Below, piece by piece: positions 19,060 through 26,559 of a DNA stretch of 64,000 nt. The stretch comes from an uncultured Alcanivorax sp. (GTDB lineage Bacteria > Pseudomonadota > Gammaproteobacteria > Pseudomonadales > Alcanivoracaceae). Below the pieces are notes generated by a model. It was given only the letters and a program-made list of their open reading frames with translations, was not told the origin of the DNA and searched no databases. Where the stretch lies: positions 21,420 to 85,419 of the forward strand of contig CAJXLA010000002.1 of the NCBI GenBank assembly GCA_913055795.1. Reading direction: 5' to 3'. The position numbers were made by a program, and so were the translations under genes. Position 1 is the first letter of the stretch, and each line of letters begins with the position of its first letter.

Positions 19060-20274
19060 TTGAGTTCAGTGGTGTCTTCCCAGCGGGTGGTCTCGGGCAT
19101 GCGTGCCACCGGTCGCCTGCATCTGGGCCACTATCATGGCGTTCTCAAGAACTGGGTTCAGCTGCAGCATGAATACGAGTGCTTCTTCTTCGTTGCGGAC
19201 TGGCATGGTTTGACCACGGAATACGCCGATCCCCGCGAAATCGAGCAGAACGTCTGGGAAATGGTCATCGACTGGCTCGCCGCCGGACTCAACCCGGGTT
19301 CCGCGACGCTGTTCATCCAGTCCCAGGTGCCCGAGCACGCCGAACTGCATCTGTTGCTGTCCATGATTACGCCGCTGGGCTGGCTCGAGCGTGTGCCCAC
19401 CTACAAGGACCAGCAGGAAAAGCTCCGCGACCGGGACCTCGACACCTACGGTTTCCTCGGCTATCCGCTGCTGCAGTCCGCGGACATTCTGCTCTACCGC
19501 GCCGGCTGGGTGCCGGTGGGGCAGGATCAGGTGGCCCATGTGGAAATCACCCGCGAAATCGCGCGCCGTTTCAACCACCTCTACGGTTATGAACCGGGCT
19601 TCGAGGAAGCGGTGGAACAGGCGATCCGCAAGATGGGCAAGAAGCAGGCGCGCATTTACCGCGACAACCGGCGCAAGTACCAGGAGCAGGGCGATGAATC
19701 CGCCCTGGAAACGGCCCGCGCGCTGGTGCAGGACCAGCAAAACATCACCCTGGGCGACCGGGAGCGGCTGTTCGGGGATCTGGAAGGGGGCGGCAAGGTG
19801 ATCCTGCCCGAGCCCCAGCCCCTGCTGACCCCGGCATCGCGCATGCCCGGGCTGGACGGCGAGAAGATGTCCAAGTCCTACGGCAATTTCATCGGCCTGC
19901 GCGAGGAGCCGGATGATGTGGATCACAAGATCCGGCGCATGCCCACCGATCCCAAGCGCGTGCGGCGCACGGACCCGGGCGAGCCCGAGGACTGCCCGGT
20001 CTGGCCCCTGCACCAGATCTATTCCGACGAGCGCACCCAGGAATGGGTGCAGGAAGGCTGCCGCAACGCCGGTATCGGCTGTGTGGAGTGCAAGAAGCCG
20101 GTCATTGACGCCATTCAGGCCGAGCTGGATCCGATCCGCAAACGTGCCGATGAACATATGCGCAACCCGGATCTCGTGCGTACCATCGTGGCCGATGGCG
20201 CCGAAGAGGCCCGCGAGAACGCCCGGGACACCCTCGAGGAAGTGCGCGAGGCCATGGGCCTGAAATACCGATAG
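19060..20274 (+). CDS. trpS: tryptophanyl-tRNA synthetase
   Basis: TrpS is a class I synthetase charging tRNA-Trp. The protein has 404 residues, the long TrpS form found in many proteobacteria (the short form has about 330). The HIGH-type motif is HLGH (21-24 in GRLHLGHYHG) and the KMSKS loop is KMSKS (269-273 in GEKMSKSYGN). A TTG start was chosen because it sits 7 bases after CAGGAG and gives the family N-terminus; GTG codons three codons later are alternatives. It is followed by scpA after 13 bp, suggesting a common transcript into the condensin genes. Confidence 0.95.
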   Translation: MSSVVSSQRVVSGMRATGRLHLGHYHGVLKNWVQLQHEYECFFFVADWHGLTTEYADPREIEQNVWEMVIDWLAAGLNPGSATLFIQSQVPEHAELHLLLSMITPLGWLERVPTYKDQQEKLRDRDLDTYGFLGYPLLQSADILLYRAGWVPVGQDQVAHVEITREIARRFNHLYGYEPGFEEAVEQAIRKMGKKQARIYRDNRRKYQEQGDESALETARALVQDQQNITLGDRERLFGDLEGGGKVILPEPQPLLTPASRMPGLDGEKMSKSYGNFIGLREEPDDVDHKIRRMPTDPKRVRRTDPGEPEDCPVWPLHQIYSDERTQEWVQEGCRNAGIGCVECKKPVIDAIQAELDPIRKRADEHMRNPDLVRTIVADGAEEARENARDTLEEVREAMGLKYR

Positions 20275-20287
20275 GGAGCGACAGCGG

Positions 20288-21166
20288 ATGCAGCAGGACG
20301 ACACCGTAGCGCAGCCAGAAACACCGCGCCTGCCCGCTCCGCGTCAGGAAGAGATGCCGTTCGGACTGGTGTACGGCCAGGCCATCACCAAGCTCCCCGA
20401 CGATCTCTATATTCCGCCGGACGCGCTGGAAGTCTTTCTGGAGGCGTTCGAGGGGCCGCTGGATCTGCTGCTCTATCTGATCAAGCGCCAGAACCTGGAC
20501 ATTCTGGATATTCCCGTGAGCCAGATCACGACCCAGTACATGGAGTACGTGGAGCTGATGAAGGCCATGAATCTGGAACTGGCCGCGGAATATCTGGTCA
20601 TGGCCGCCATGCTTGGCGAGATCAAGTCGCGCACCCTGCTGCCGCGTCCGGAAAAGGACGAGGAAGAAGAAGAGCAAGACCCGCGCGCCGAGCTGATCCG
20701 GCGCCTGCAGGAATACGAACGGTTCAAGAAGGCCGCCGAGGAAATCGACGAATTGCCGCGTGTGGAGCGCGACATTCATACGGTTGCGGCCCGGCGCCCG
20801 GATTATGTGCGCGAGAAACCGCATCCGGAAGTGGACCTGCGCGAGGTGCTGCTCGCCCTCAAGGACGTGCTCAAGCGCGCCGACATGTACGAAAGCCATC
20901 ACGTGGAAATGGAGCACCTGTCCACGCGCGAACGCATGACCCAGGTGCTGGAGAAACTTCAGGGCCGGGATTTCGTGCCTTTCGTGTCGCTGTTCACCGT
21001 GGAAGAGGGGCGTGCTGGTGTCGTGGTGACCTTTTTGGCCGTGCTGGAGCTGCTCAAGAACACCCTGGTGGAACTGGTGCAGCACGAGCCCTATGCGCCC
21101 CTTCATGTGAAGGCCCGGGCGGCGGAGATCGGAGACGAGGAACCGGTGGGATCACCGGAAGGCTAG
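20288..21166 (+). CDS. scpA: segregation and condensation protein A (kleisin)
   Basis: ScpA is the kleisin that bridges the SMC dimer and ScpB. The protein has 292 residues. The N-terminal SMC-binding region begins at EVFLEAFEGPLDLLLYLIKRQNLDI (about 49-73), and an acidic linker (DEEEEEQD) precedes the C-terminal winged helix (RMTQVLEKLQ to FLAVLELLKN). The TAG stop is the first three bases of a palindromic repeat inserted between scpA and scpB. The operon partner scpB follows after 100 bp. Confidence 0.95.
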   Translation: MQQDDTVAQPETPRLPAPRQEEMPFGLVYGQAITKLPDDLYIPPDALEVFLEAFEGPLDLLLYLIKRQNLDILDIPVSQITTQYMEYVELMKAMNLELAAEYLVMAAMLGEIKSRTLLPRPEKDEEEEEQDPRAELIRRLQEYERFKKAAEEIDELPRVERDIHTVAARRPDYVREKPHPEVDLREVLLALKDVLKRADMYESHHVEMEHLSTRERMTQVLEKLQGRDFVPFVSLFTVEEGRAGVVVTFLAVLELLKNTLVELVQHEPYAPLHVKARAAEIGDEEPVGSPEG

Positions 21167-21238
21167 CAGGCTGTTGAGAAACCCCTTGCGTACTCAGGCT
21201 TTCAGGCTGGTTCGCAAGGGTTTCTCAACAGCCTGCCA
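21164..21238. repeat. TAGCAGG-family palindromic element, short copy C (75 bp)
   Basis: Left arm GCAGGCTGTTGAGAAACC and right arm GGTTTCTCAACAGCCTGC are perfect inverted copies, continued inward by CCTTGCG / CGCAAGG. The interior is only about 25 bp, so the DNA or RNA could form a near-complete hairpin. It begins with the scpA stop and ends 29 bp before the scpB start. Confidence 0.85.
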
Positions 21239-21266
21239 GGCCCGGATATTTCCAGGGGGAGTTGGT

Positions 21267-22211
21267 TTGGAAGAACACAAGATCAAACAGATTCTGGAAG
21301 CGGCCATTCTCGCGGCGGACGGTCCGCTGGACCGGGACGGGCTGCTCATGCTTCTGGACGAGGACGACAAGCCCGACAAGCAGACTCTGGACCGGTTGCT
21401 GAACGAGCTGGCGGATGACTATGCCGAGCGCGGCGTGGAGTTGCGCGAAGTGGGCTCGGGCTTTCGCTTTCAGGTGCGCACGGAACTGGGGCCCTGGGTC
21501 AGCCGCCTCTGGACCGAACGGGCGCCGCGTTATTCGCGCGCCATCATGGAAACGCTGGCGTTGATCGCTTACCGCCAGCCGGTCACGCGCGGCGAAATCG
21601 AGGAAGTACGGGGCGTATCCGTGGGTACCCAGATCATCCGCACCCTGCAGGAGCGCGGCTGGGTGCGTGTGGTGGGCCACCGCGACGTGCCGGGCCGGCC
21701 GGCGATGTTCGCCACCACCAAGCAGTTTCTGGATTACTTCAATCTGGCGAGTTTGGATGAGCTGCCCGCGTTGTCCGAGATCAAGGACCTGGACAAGCTC
21801 AACGAAGAGCTGGAACTCGAAGACGACGAGAAGGAACAGGAAGACGCCGCTGCCGAGGCGACGGCGGACACGGGCACTTCGACTCCGCCAGCCCCGGGGC
21901 AAGAAGACGACCAGGCGGACACCGGGGACGAGGTATCCGCGGCGGAATCCGCGCTGGCGGCCGGCTGGCAGGAAGATGATCCGGATATTGACGAGTCCCA
22001 GCTGATGGAACTGTCCAAAGTGGACGCCGTGCTCAAGGATGTGGAGGAAACCTTCCACAAGAAGCCGCACCAAAAGCCGCCCGAGCAAGCCGATACCGAA
22101 GCGGAGTCGGACGACGAAGAACCAGGTACGGACGCTGATTCCATGGAAACCGAACCGCCGCACGAAGGTTCGGATCCCGATCCCACAGAGGCCGATCCCG
22201 ATCATGAGTGA
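21267..22211 (+). CDS. scpB: segregation and condensation protein B, with long acidic tail
   Basis: ScpB binds ScpA in the SMC condensin complex. The protein has 314 residues from a TTG start that follows AGGGGGA by six bases; upstream in-frame codons fall in the repeat element. Two winged-helix modules occupy residues 1-175: LEAAILAADGPL, RYSRAIMETLALIAYRQPVTRGEIE, VSVGTQIIRTLQERGWVRVVG. The last 135 residues are a very acidic, low-complexity extension (D/E/T/P-rich), as known in some pseudomonad ScpB proteins. The stop overlaps the rluB start (ATGAGTGA). Confidence 0.92.
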   Translation: MEEHKIKQILEAAILAADGPLDRDGLLMLLDEDDKPDKQTLDRLLNELADDYAERGVELREVGSGFRFQVRTELGPWVSRLWTERAPRYSRAIMETLALIAYRQPVTRGEIEEVRGVSVGTQIIRTLQERGWVRVVGHRDVPGRPAMFATTKQFLDYFNLASLDELPALSEIKDLDKLNEELELEDDEKEQEDAAAEATADTGTSTPPAPGQEDDQADTGDEVSAAESALAAGWQEDDPDIDESQLMELSKVDAVLKDVEETFHKKPHQKPPEQADTEAESDDEEPGTDADSMETEPPHEGSDPDPTEADPDHE

Positions 22212-23049
22212 AAAACTCCAGAAGGTACTGGCCCGTACGGGCCTGGGTTCGCGCCGGCAGGCGGAAACCTGGATCCAGGACGGCCGCGTGAGCGTGGACG
22301 GCGAAACGGCCACCCTGGGCGACCGGGTGGAAGGCAACGAAGAAATCCGGCTGGATAACAAGCGCGTGCCCGTGCGACCCGAAGAAGATATCGAGCGCCG
22401 GGTCATCCTGTACCACAAGAATGTGGGCGAGGTGTCCTCGCGCAACGATCCGGAGAATCGTCCCACCGTCTTCGATCATCTGCCGCGCCTGCGCGGCGCG
22501 CGCTGGGTCCAGGTGGGCCGGCTGGACATCAACACCTCCGGACTCATGCTGTTCACCACGGACGGCGAGCTGGCGCACCGGCTCATGCATCCCTCGAATG
22601 AGTTTGTCCGCGAATACGCCGTTCGGGTGCGCGGCGAGATCACCGAGGACAAACGCGAAGCCTTGCTGAAGGGAGTAGAGCTGGAAGACGGTGTATCGAG
22701 CTTTCGCTCCGTCGAGGACGCCGGCGGCAGCGAGGAAGGGGCCAACCACTGGTACAAGGTGACGCTGATCGGCGGCAAGTACCGCGAAGTGCGGCGCCTG
22801 CTGGAATCCCAGGATCTGGACGTCTCCCGTCTGATCCGGACACGGTTCGGCGATGTGGAGCTGCCGTCCAATCTGCGCCGGGGACGCTGGATGGACATGC
22901 CGCCGGAACAGGTTCAGCAACTGGTATCCCGGGTGGAGCTCAAGAGCAAGCACTACACCGGCCTCTACGGCCGGGCCCGCCTCAAGCACCAGAAAGGCAA
23001 TCGGGGCGGCCCGCCGCGCAAGCCCAGACGCGGGCCGTACCGGAAGTAG
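22204..23049 (+). CDS. rluB: 23S rRNA pseudouridine(2605) synthase
   Basis: The protein has 281 residues. An N-terminal S4 RNA-binding domain (KLQKVLARTGLGSRRQAETWI) is followed by the RsuA/RluB catalytic domain with the nucleophile D108 in GRLDINTSGLM. The Lys/Arg/Gly-rich C-terminal tail (KHQKGNRGGPPRKPRRG) is typical of RluB rather than RluE or RluF. It overlaps the end of scpB by 8 bp, so translation is coupled. The TAG stop begins a heptad repeat and a terminator follows. Confidence 0.94.
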   Translation: MSEKLQKVLARTGLGSRRQAETWIQDGRVSVDGETATLGDRVEGNEEIRLDNKRVPVRPEEDIERRVILYHKNVGEVSSRNDPENRPTVFDHLPRLRGARWVQVGRLDINTSGLMLFTTDGELAHRLMHPSNEFVREYAVRVRGEITEDKREALLKGVELEDGVSSFRSVEDAGGSEEGANHWYKVTLIGGKYREVRRLLESQDLDVSRLIRTRFGDVELPSNLRRGRWMDMPPEQVQQLVSRVELKSKHYTGLYGRARLKHQKGNRGGPPRKPRRGPYRK

Positions 23050-23190
23050 CAAGGCGCAAGGGGCAAGGGGCAAGGGGCAAGGGGCAAGGAGCAAGGAATC
23101 AAGCGGGCGCCTTCGGCGCCCTTGTTTTTTGCCTTGTTCGGAAGGTGCGCACGGCGCACCCTACGACTACTCGCGCCTCGCCCCTCGCGC
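23046..23190. repeat. heptad-arm repeat 3 between convergent rluB and the methyltransferase-like gene
   Basis: Left arm from the rluB stop: GTAGCAA, GGCGCAA, GGGGCAA four times in perfect tandem (23060-23087), GGAGCAA. Right arm, minus-strand reading: GCGCGAG, GGGCGAG, GCGCGAG (23170-23190). Between them are the rluB terminator and a palindrome GGTGCGCACGGCGCACC (about 23145-23162) followed by CTACG, the same core as at 26473-26527. Confidence 0.8.
23105..23130 (+). terminator. intrinsic terminator of rluB
   Basis: GGGCGCC, loop TTC, GGCGCCC then TTGTTTTTT. It is a strong Rho-independent terminator 56 bp after the rluB stop and lies inside heptad-arm repeat 3. Confidence 0.9.
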
Positions 23191-23200
23191 CTCCTTCCTT

Positions 23201-23917
23201 TTACATGATTTTCGGCAGCACCATTCCGGTGCGCGCCTTGTATTGGTCCCATTCCGGATAGCGGGCCATGGATGCTTCCTTCATGCGCATATTGGTCTGG
23301 AACAGCAGCCCCCAGATGGCTGCCAGGATCAGCCAGGGCAGCCAGTGCCAGACCACCAGGGCATAACTGCCGTAGACCATCATTTCGCCCAGATAGTTGG
23401 GATGGCGCATGAAACGGAACATGCCGTCGGTGATCAGCCCGCGCTTGTAGCGCAGCGTGTAAAACTTCTGCGCGTCGGCGACCAGCATGATGGCCAGTCC
23501 CAGGGTATGCACCGCAATGGCCAGGGTGAGCCAGGGCAGGGAAGCGCCGTCCGCGATGCCCGAAATCAGCAAGAAGGGAAAAATCCAGTAGGGACCAAGC
23601 ACGAAGATGAGCGCGTTCAGCGCGCCGCCAAAGGTGATACGTTTCTGCCAGTTCGGGTCCGGAAAGACCGTATCCTTCATCAGCCAGGCTATGCCATAGG
23701 TGCCATGCAACCCCAGATAGACCCAGGCCTGCACCGAGGTGTCGCGGAAATACCACATCAGAAAGGCCACCCAGAGCGCGGTGGCGCCTTTCTGGAAGTT
23801 GATCACCCAGGCGAACTTGAGCACCCGGGGACCGCCCAGAAAGTCCCCGGACATATGATCAACAAAACGCGCCAGCCGCGCGAAAAAGGGATGGGGTTGC
23901 TGGGCGCCGTTATCCAT
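23201..23917 (-). CDS. isoprenylcysteine methyltransferase-like / DUF1295-type integral membrane protein
   Basis: The protein has 238 residues and five or six hydrophobic helices. Near the C-terminus, FRFMRHPNYLGEMMVYGSYALV and YPEWDQYKARTG carry the cofactor-binding RHPxYxGE signature shared by ICMT, phospholipid methyltransferases and steroid-reductase-like DUF1295 proteins. GGGAGG precedes the ATG. It is monocistronic, convergent with rluB. It could methylate a lipid or thiol or reduce a sterol-like substrate; sequence alone does not decide. Confidence 0.7.
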   Translation of the reverse strand: MDNGAQQPHPFFARLARFVDHMSGDFLGGPRVLKFAWVINFQKGATALWVAFLMWYFRDTSVQAWVYLGLHGTYGIAWLMKDTVFPDPNWQKRITFGGALNALIFVLGPYWIFPFLLISGIADGASLPWLTLAIAVHTLGLAIMLVADAQKFYTLRYKRGLITDGMFRFMRHPNYLGEMMVYGSYALVVWHWLPWLILAAIWGLLFQTNMRMKEASMARYPEWDQYKARTGMVLPKIM

Positions 23918-23985
23918 GAGACCTCCCCGGGACTGTTCTGGTAAACGCCAAGCTTAGCAACTGACGACTACCGGCAAAATCGGCA

Positions 23986-24157
23986 GGGCAAAGCCGAAAG
24001 ACGAAAGCCGAAAGTGGAAAGAAACACGGCGGACGCTTTAGTGCCCTTTTGCCGCGTTAACGGAACGTGCGCACGGCGCAACCCGGTTTGACACCCTGGA
24101 CCCGAAAGATCCTGCATTTGTCTTGCGTCTTGCGTCTTGCGTCTTGCGTCTTGCGTC
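23986..24157. repeat. heptad-arm repeat 4 with five perfect 7-bp units
   Basis: Left arm: GGGCAAA, GCCGAAA, GACGAAA, GCCGAAA, GTGGAAA (23986-24020). A degenerate GTGCGCACGGCGCA core lies near 24066-24081. Right arm: TTGCGTC five times without error (24123-24157), that is, GACGCAA on the minus strand, beginning at the stop codon of the DCC gene. It lies in the 239-bp gap between two minus-strand genes; nothing else is seen there. Confidence 0.82.
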
Positions 24158-24570
24158 TAGAATCTTTCGTTTCCTGTCTTGCCGAGATTATTGATCCGGG
24201 TCCGGCGCAACAGCTTGAGCAGCACATTGCGCCAGGCACGCAACAGCGGATAGAGCACCCGCGCGCGGGCGGGCGCGGCAAAGAGGTGGTAGTTCAGGCG
24301 GTTGAAAACGCCGCTACGCGAACTCAGCAGCGCCAGCACCCGGATGGCGTCGTCGGCGTAGTACAGCTCATCGTCCACCTTGAGGACCATGCCCTCGTCG
24401 ATGTCCCAGCCCCGGGCGGTGATCGCCGGCAGGAAGCGGTGATCGGTGCGCGCGTCCACCAGTTCCAGCGTCCCGAGGGACTGACGCACGCGCACAAGCC
24501 GGGCATAGAAGTCGCACGCGGGACATTGCTGGTCGTAGATCAGATAAAGCTTGTGTCCGGTCTTTGCCAT
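24157..24570 (-). CDS. DCC-family (DUF393) thiol-disulfide-type protein
   Basis: The protein has 137 residues. The N-terminal YDQQCPACDFYARLV resembles the DxxCxxC motif that gives the DCC family its name, though the usual DGDC is DQQC here. The pattern of a thioredoxin-like start, a charged middle (DARTDHRFLPAITARGWDI) and a helical C-terminus fits. Redox activity is presumed from the paired cysteines only. It lies 7 bp after rsmE on the same strand, so the two are probably one operon. Its TAG stop starts a heptad repeat. Confidence 0.75.
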   Translation of the reverse strand: MAKTGHKLYLIYDQQCPACDFYARLVRVRQSLGTLELVDARTDHRFLPAITARGWDIDEGMVLKVDDELYYADDAIRVLALLSSRSGVFNRLNYHLFAAPARARVLYPLLRAWRNVLLKLLRRTRINNLGKTGNERF

Positions 24571-24577
24571 AAGGATC

Positions 24578-25294
24578 TTATACCAGCCGCATGATGCGCC
24601 CCACCAGCGTGGGCAGGGCCGTGTCCACCTTCAGGATACGCTCGCCCAGGCCCACACAGGCAAAGCCCTGTTCGCGGAACCAGTCCACCTCGTGATCGAT
24701 CCAGCCGCCCTCCGGGCCGATGGCCAGGGTCACCGCTTCGGTAAGATCGCAGGGCATGGCCGCGTCATCACCCGGATGGGCCAGCAGACAGCGTGAATCC
24801 CGGGCGAAGCAGGGCAGTTCGTCCTCCACAAAGGGGCGGAACCAGCGCTGCAGATGAACCCGGGGCAGCAAGGTATCGCCCGCCTGCTCCAGGCCCAGCA
24901 GCAGTTTCTCGCGGATCTTGTCCGCTTCCAGCTCCGGGCTCTGCCAGAAGCTTTTCTCCACCCGATGGCTATGGACCAGCACCAGGTCCTTGATGCCCAG
25001 GCTGGTGGCGTCGATCAGGGTGCGCCGGAGCATGGCCGGGCGCGGCAGCGCCAGGATGAGGCGCAAGGGCAGCGGCTCGGGCGCGGCGCGCTCGGCCTCG
25101 AAATCCAGCACCGCGCCCTCGGCATCGCGATCGCGCACCCGGGCGGTGCCGCGCGCACCGTTCAGCAGGCCGGCGCGCAGCGCATCACCGGTGTCCAGGC
25201 CCAGCACCCGGCGGATATGCTCGGCCCGGCGCCCGGTCACGCGCCAGGTGCCGTCGTCCCGGCGGTCGGTGTCTTCCAGCAGCAACAGGTTCAT
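24578..25294 (-). CDS. rsmE: 16S rRNA (uracil(1498)-N3)-methyltransferase
   Basis: RsmE methylates U1498 of 16S rRNA using S-adenosylmethionine. From the ATG giving MNLLLLEDTD the protein has 238 residues; an ATG 12 codons upstream (25330) is an alternative with no better ribosome site. The SPOUT-fold knot motifs are clear: LAIGPEGGWIDHEVDWF and LGERILKVDTALPTLVG. The N-terminal PUA-like domain has AEHIRRVLGLDTGDALRAG. It is followed closely by the DCC gene. Confidence 0.92.
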   Translation of the reverse strand: MNLLLLEDTDRRDDGTWRVTGRRAEHIRRVLGLDTGDALRAGLLNGARGTARVRDRDAEGAVLDFEAERAAPEPLPLRLILALPRPAMLRRTLIDATSLGIKDLVLVHSHRVEKSFWQSPELEADKIREKLLLGLEQAGDTLLPRVHLQRWFRPFVEDELPCFARDSRCLLAHPGDDAAMPCDLTEAVTLAIGPEGGWIDHEVDWFREQGFACVGLGERILKVDTALPTLVGRIMRLV

Positions 25295-25398
25295 GCGGGG
25301 ATTATTCCAGTTGCGGCGCGCCTGCGCCATTCAGACTGACCACAGGGTCGTCGGCCTGGCGTTTTTCGAGCTTGCGCTCAGACCCGGGCTTGTTACCC

Positions 25399-25557
25399 TA
25401 GCAGGCTGTTGAAAGCCCCGCAGGGCCTGGCCTGAAACGTCCATCTGCTGCACTTTGTCGCTCGGCAAGGGAACCCCCCTTCCCGGCGCAACAAAGCACA
25501 CCAGCTGCACGCTTCAGGCCACGCTGAGTGCGCAAGGGGTCTTCCAGCAGCCTGCTA
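25399..25557. repeat. TAGCAGG-family palindromic element, full copy D (159 bp)
   Basis: It starts TAGCAGGCTGTTGAAAGCCCC and ends CAGCAGCCTGCTA, with TA at both outer edges and CCC outside each, compatible with a TA target duplication. It fills half of the 312-bp gap (25295-25606) between divergent rsmE and the MoxR-like gene; I see no convincing promoter in the remainder. Confidence 0.82.
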
Positions 25558-25606
25558 CCCGTGCGGCGCCGGGCCGCCGACCTGTGTGAAGATCGTGGAG
25601 AAGACC

Positions 25607-26452
25607 ATGGAGTTCCAGGGTACCGACCAGTACGTCGTCACCGAAGACCTGAAGATGGCGGTCAATGCCGCCATCAACCTGAAGCGCCCCCTGCTCATCA
25701 AGGGTGAGCCGGGCACGGGCAAGACCATGCTGGCCGAGGAAGTGGCCGAGGCCATCAATGCGCCGCTGATTACCTGGCACATCAAGTCCAGCACCAAGGC
25801 GCAGCAGGGGTTGTACGAGTACGACGCCGTGTCGCGCCTGCGCGATTCCCAGCTCGGTAACGAAGGTGTCGAGGATGTAGCCAACTACATCAAGAAGGGC
25901 AAGCTCTGGGAAGCCTTCGAGGCGGACGAGCAGACGGTGCTGCTCATCGACGAGATCGACAAGGCGGACATCGAGTTTCCCAATGACCTGTTGCAGGAAC
26001 TCGACCGCATGGAGTTCTTCGTCTACGAAACCGGCGAAACCATCCGGGCGAAGCAGCGGCCTATCGTCATCATTACCTCGAACAACGAGAAGGAACTGCC
26101 GGACGCCTTCCTGCGGCGCTGTTTCTTCCACTACATCAACTTCCCGGATGCCGAGACCATGATGGATATCCTGGATGTGCACTTCCCGGATCTGAAAAAG
26201 GACATGGTCAAGGAAGCCCTGGAAATCTTCTTCGATCTGCGCAAGGTTCCGGGGCTGAAGAAAAAGCCCTCCACCTCGGAGCTGATCGACTGGCTCAAGC
26301 TGCTGATGGCCGACGATATCCCGGACGATATTCTCACCAACCGGGATCCGAGCAAGGCCATTCCGCCGCTGTACGGCGCCCTGGTGAAGAACGAATCGGA
26401 CGTTCAGCTGCTGGAACGCCTGGCCTTTATGGCGCGCCGCGAAGGGCGCTAG
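25607..26452 (+). CDS. MoxR-family AAA+ ATPase
   Basis: The protein has 281 residues from the ATG with GGAG six bases upstream; a GTG seven codons earlier (25586) is possible. Walker A is GEPGTGKT (33-40) and Walker B is LLIDEIDKAD. TSNNEKELPDAFLRRC is sensor 1 with the arginine finger, and the C-terminal lid domain ends in LERLAFMARREGR. MoxR proteins act as chaperones with VWA-domain partners, inserting metals or cofactors or remodelling complexes. The next gene encodes that VWA partner, so they form one module. Confidence 0.9.
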   Translation: MEFQGTDQYVVTEDLKMAVNAAINLKRPLLIKGEPGTGKTMLAEEVAEAINAPLITWHIKSSTKAQQGLYEYDAVSRLRDSQLGNEGVEDVANYIKKGKLWEAFEADEQTVLLIDEIDKADIEFPNDLLQELDRMEFFVYETGETIRAKQRPIVIITSNNEKELPDAFLRRCFFHYINFPDAETMMDILDVHFPDLKKDMVKEALEIFFDLRKVPGLKKKPSTSELIDWLKLLMADDIPDDILTNRDPSKAIPPLYGALVKNESDVQLLERLAFMARREGR

Positions 26453-26472
26453 AACAGGGCATTGCCAGCCAT

Positions 26473-26527
26473 GGTGCGCACAGCGCACCCTACGCTGGAT
26501 CAGGAGTAGGGTGCGCCCGTGCGCACC
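26473..26527. repeat. paired GTGCGCAC palindromes (REP-like) between the MoxR and VWA genes
   Basis: Left unit GGTGCGCACAGCGCACCCTAC (26473-26493) and right unit 26506-26527 are inverted copies of one another with two differences. Each unit is itself nearly palindromic (GGTGCGCAC / GCGCACC). A 12-nt spacer separates them. Single cores of this type occur at 1293-1315, about 23145-23162 and 24066-24081. It could shape the mRNA between the two genes. Confidence 0.75.
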
Positions 26528-26559
26528 AGCGAATGATCTGAAACGGCAAGAGAAACCGC

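Noticed and set aside
24123-24157. Heptad array as a CRISPR
   Set aside because: The units are 7 bp, contiguous and without spacers, and no cas gene is present.
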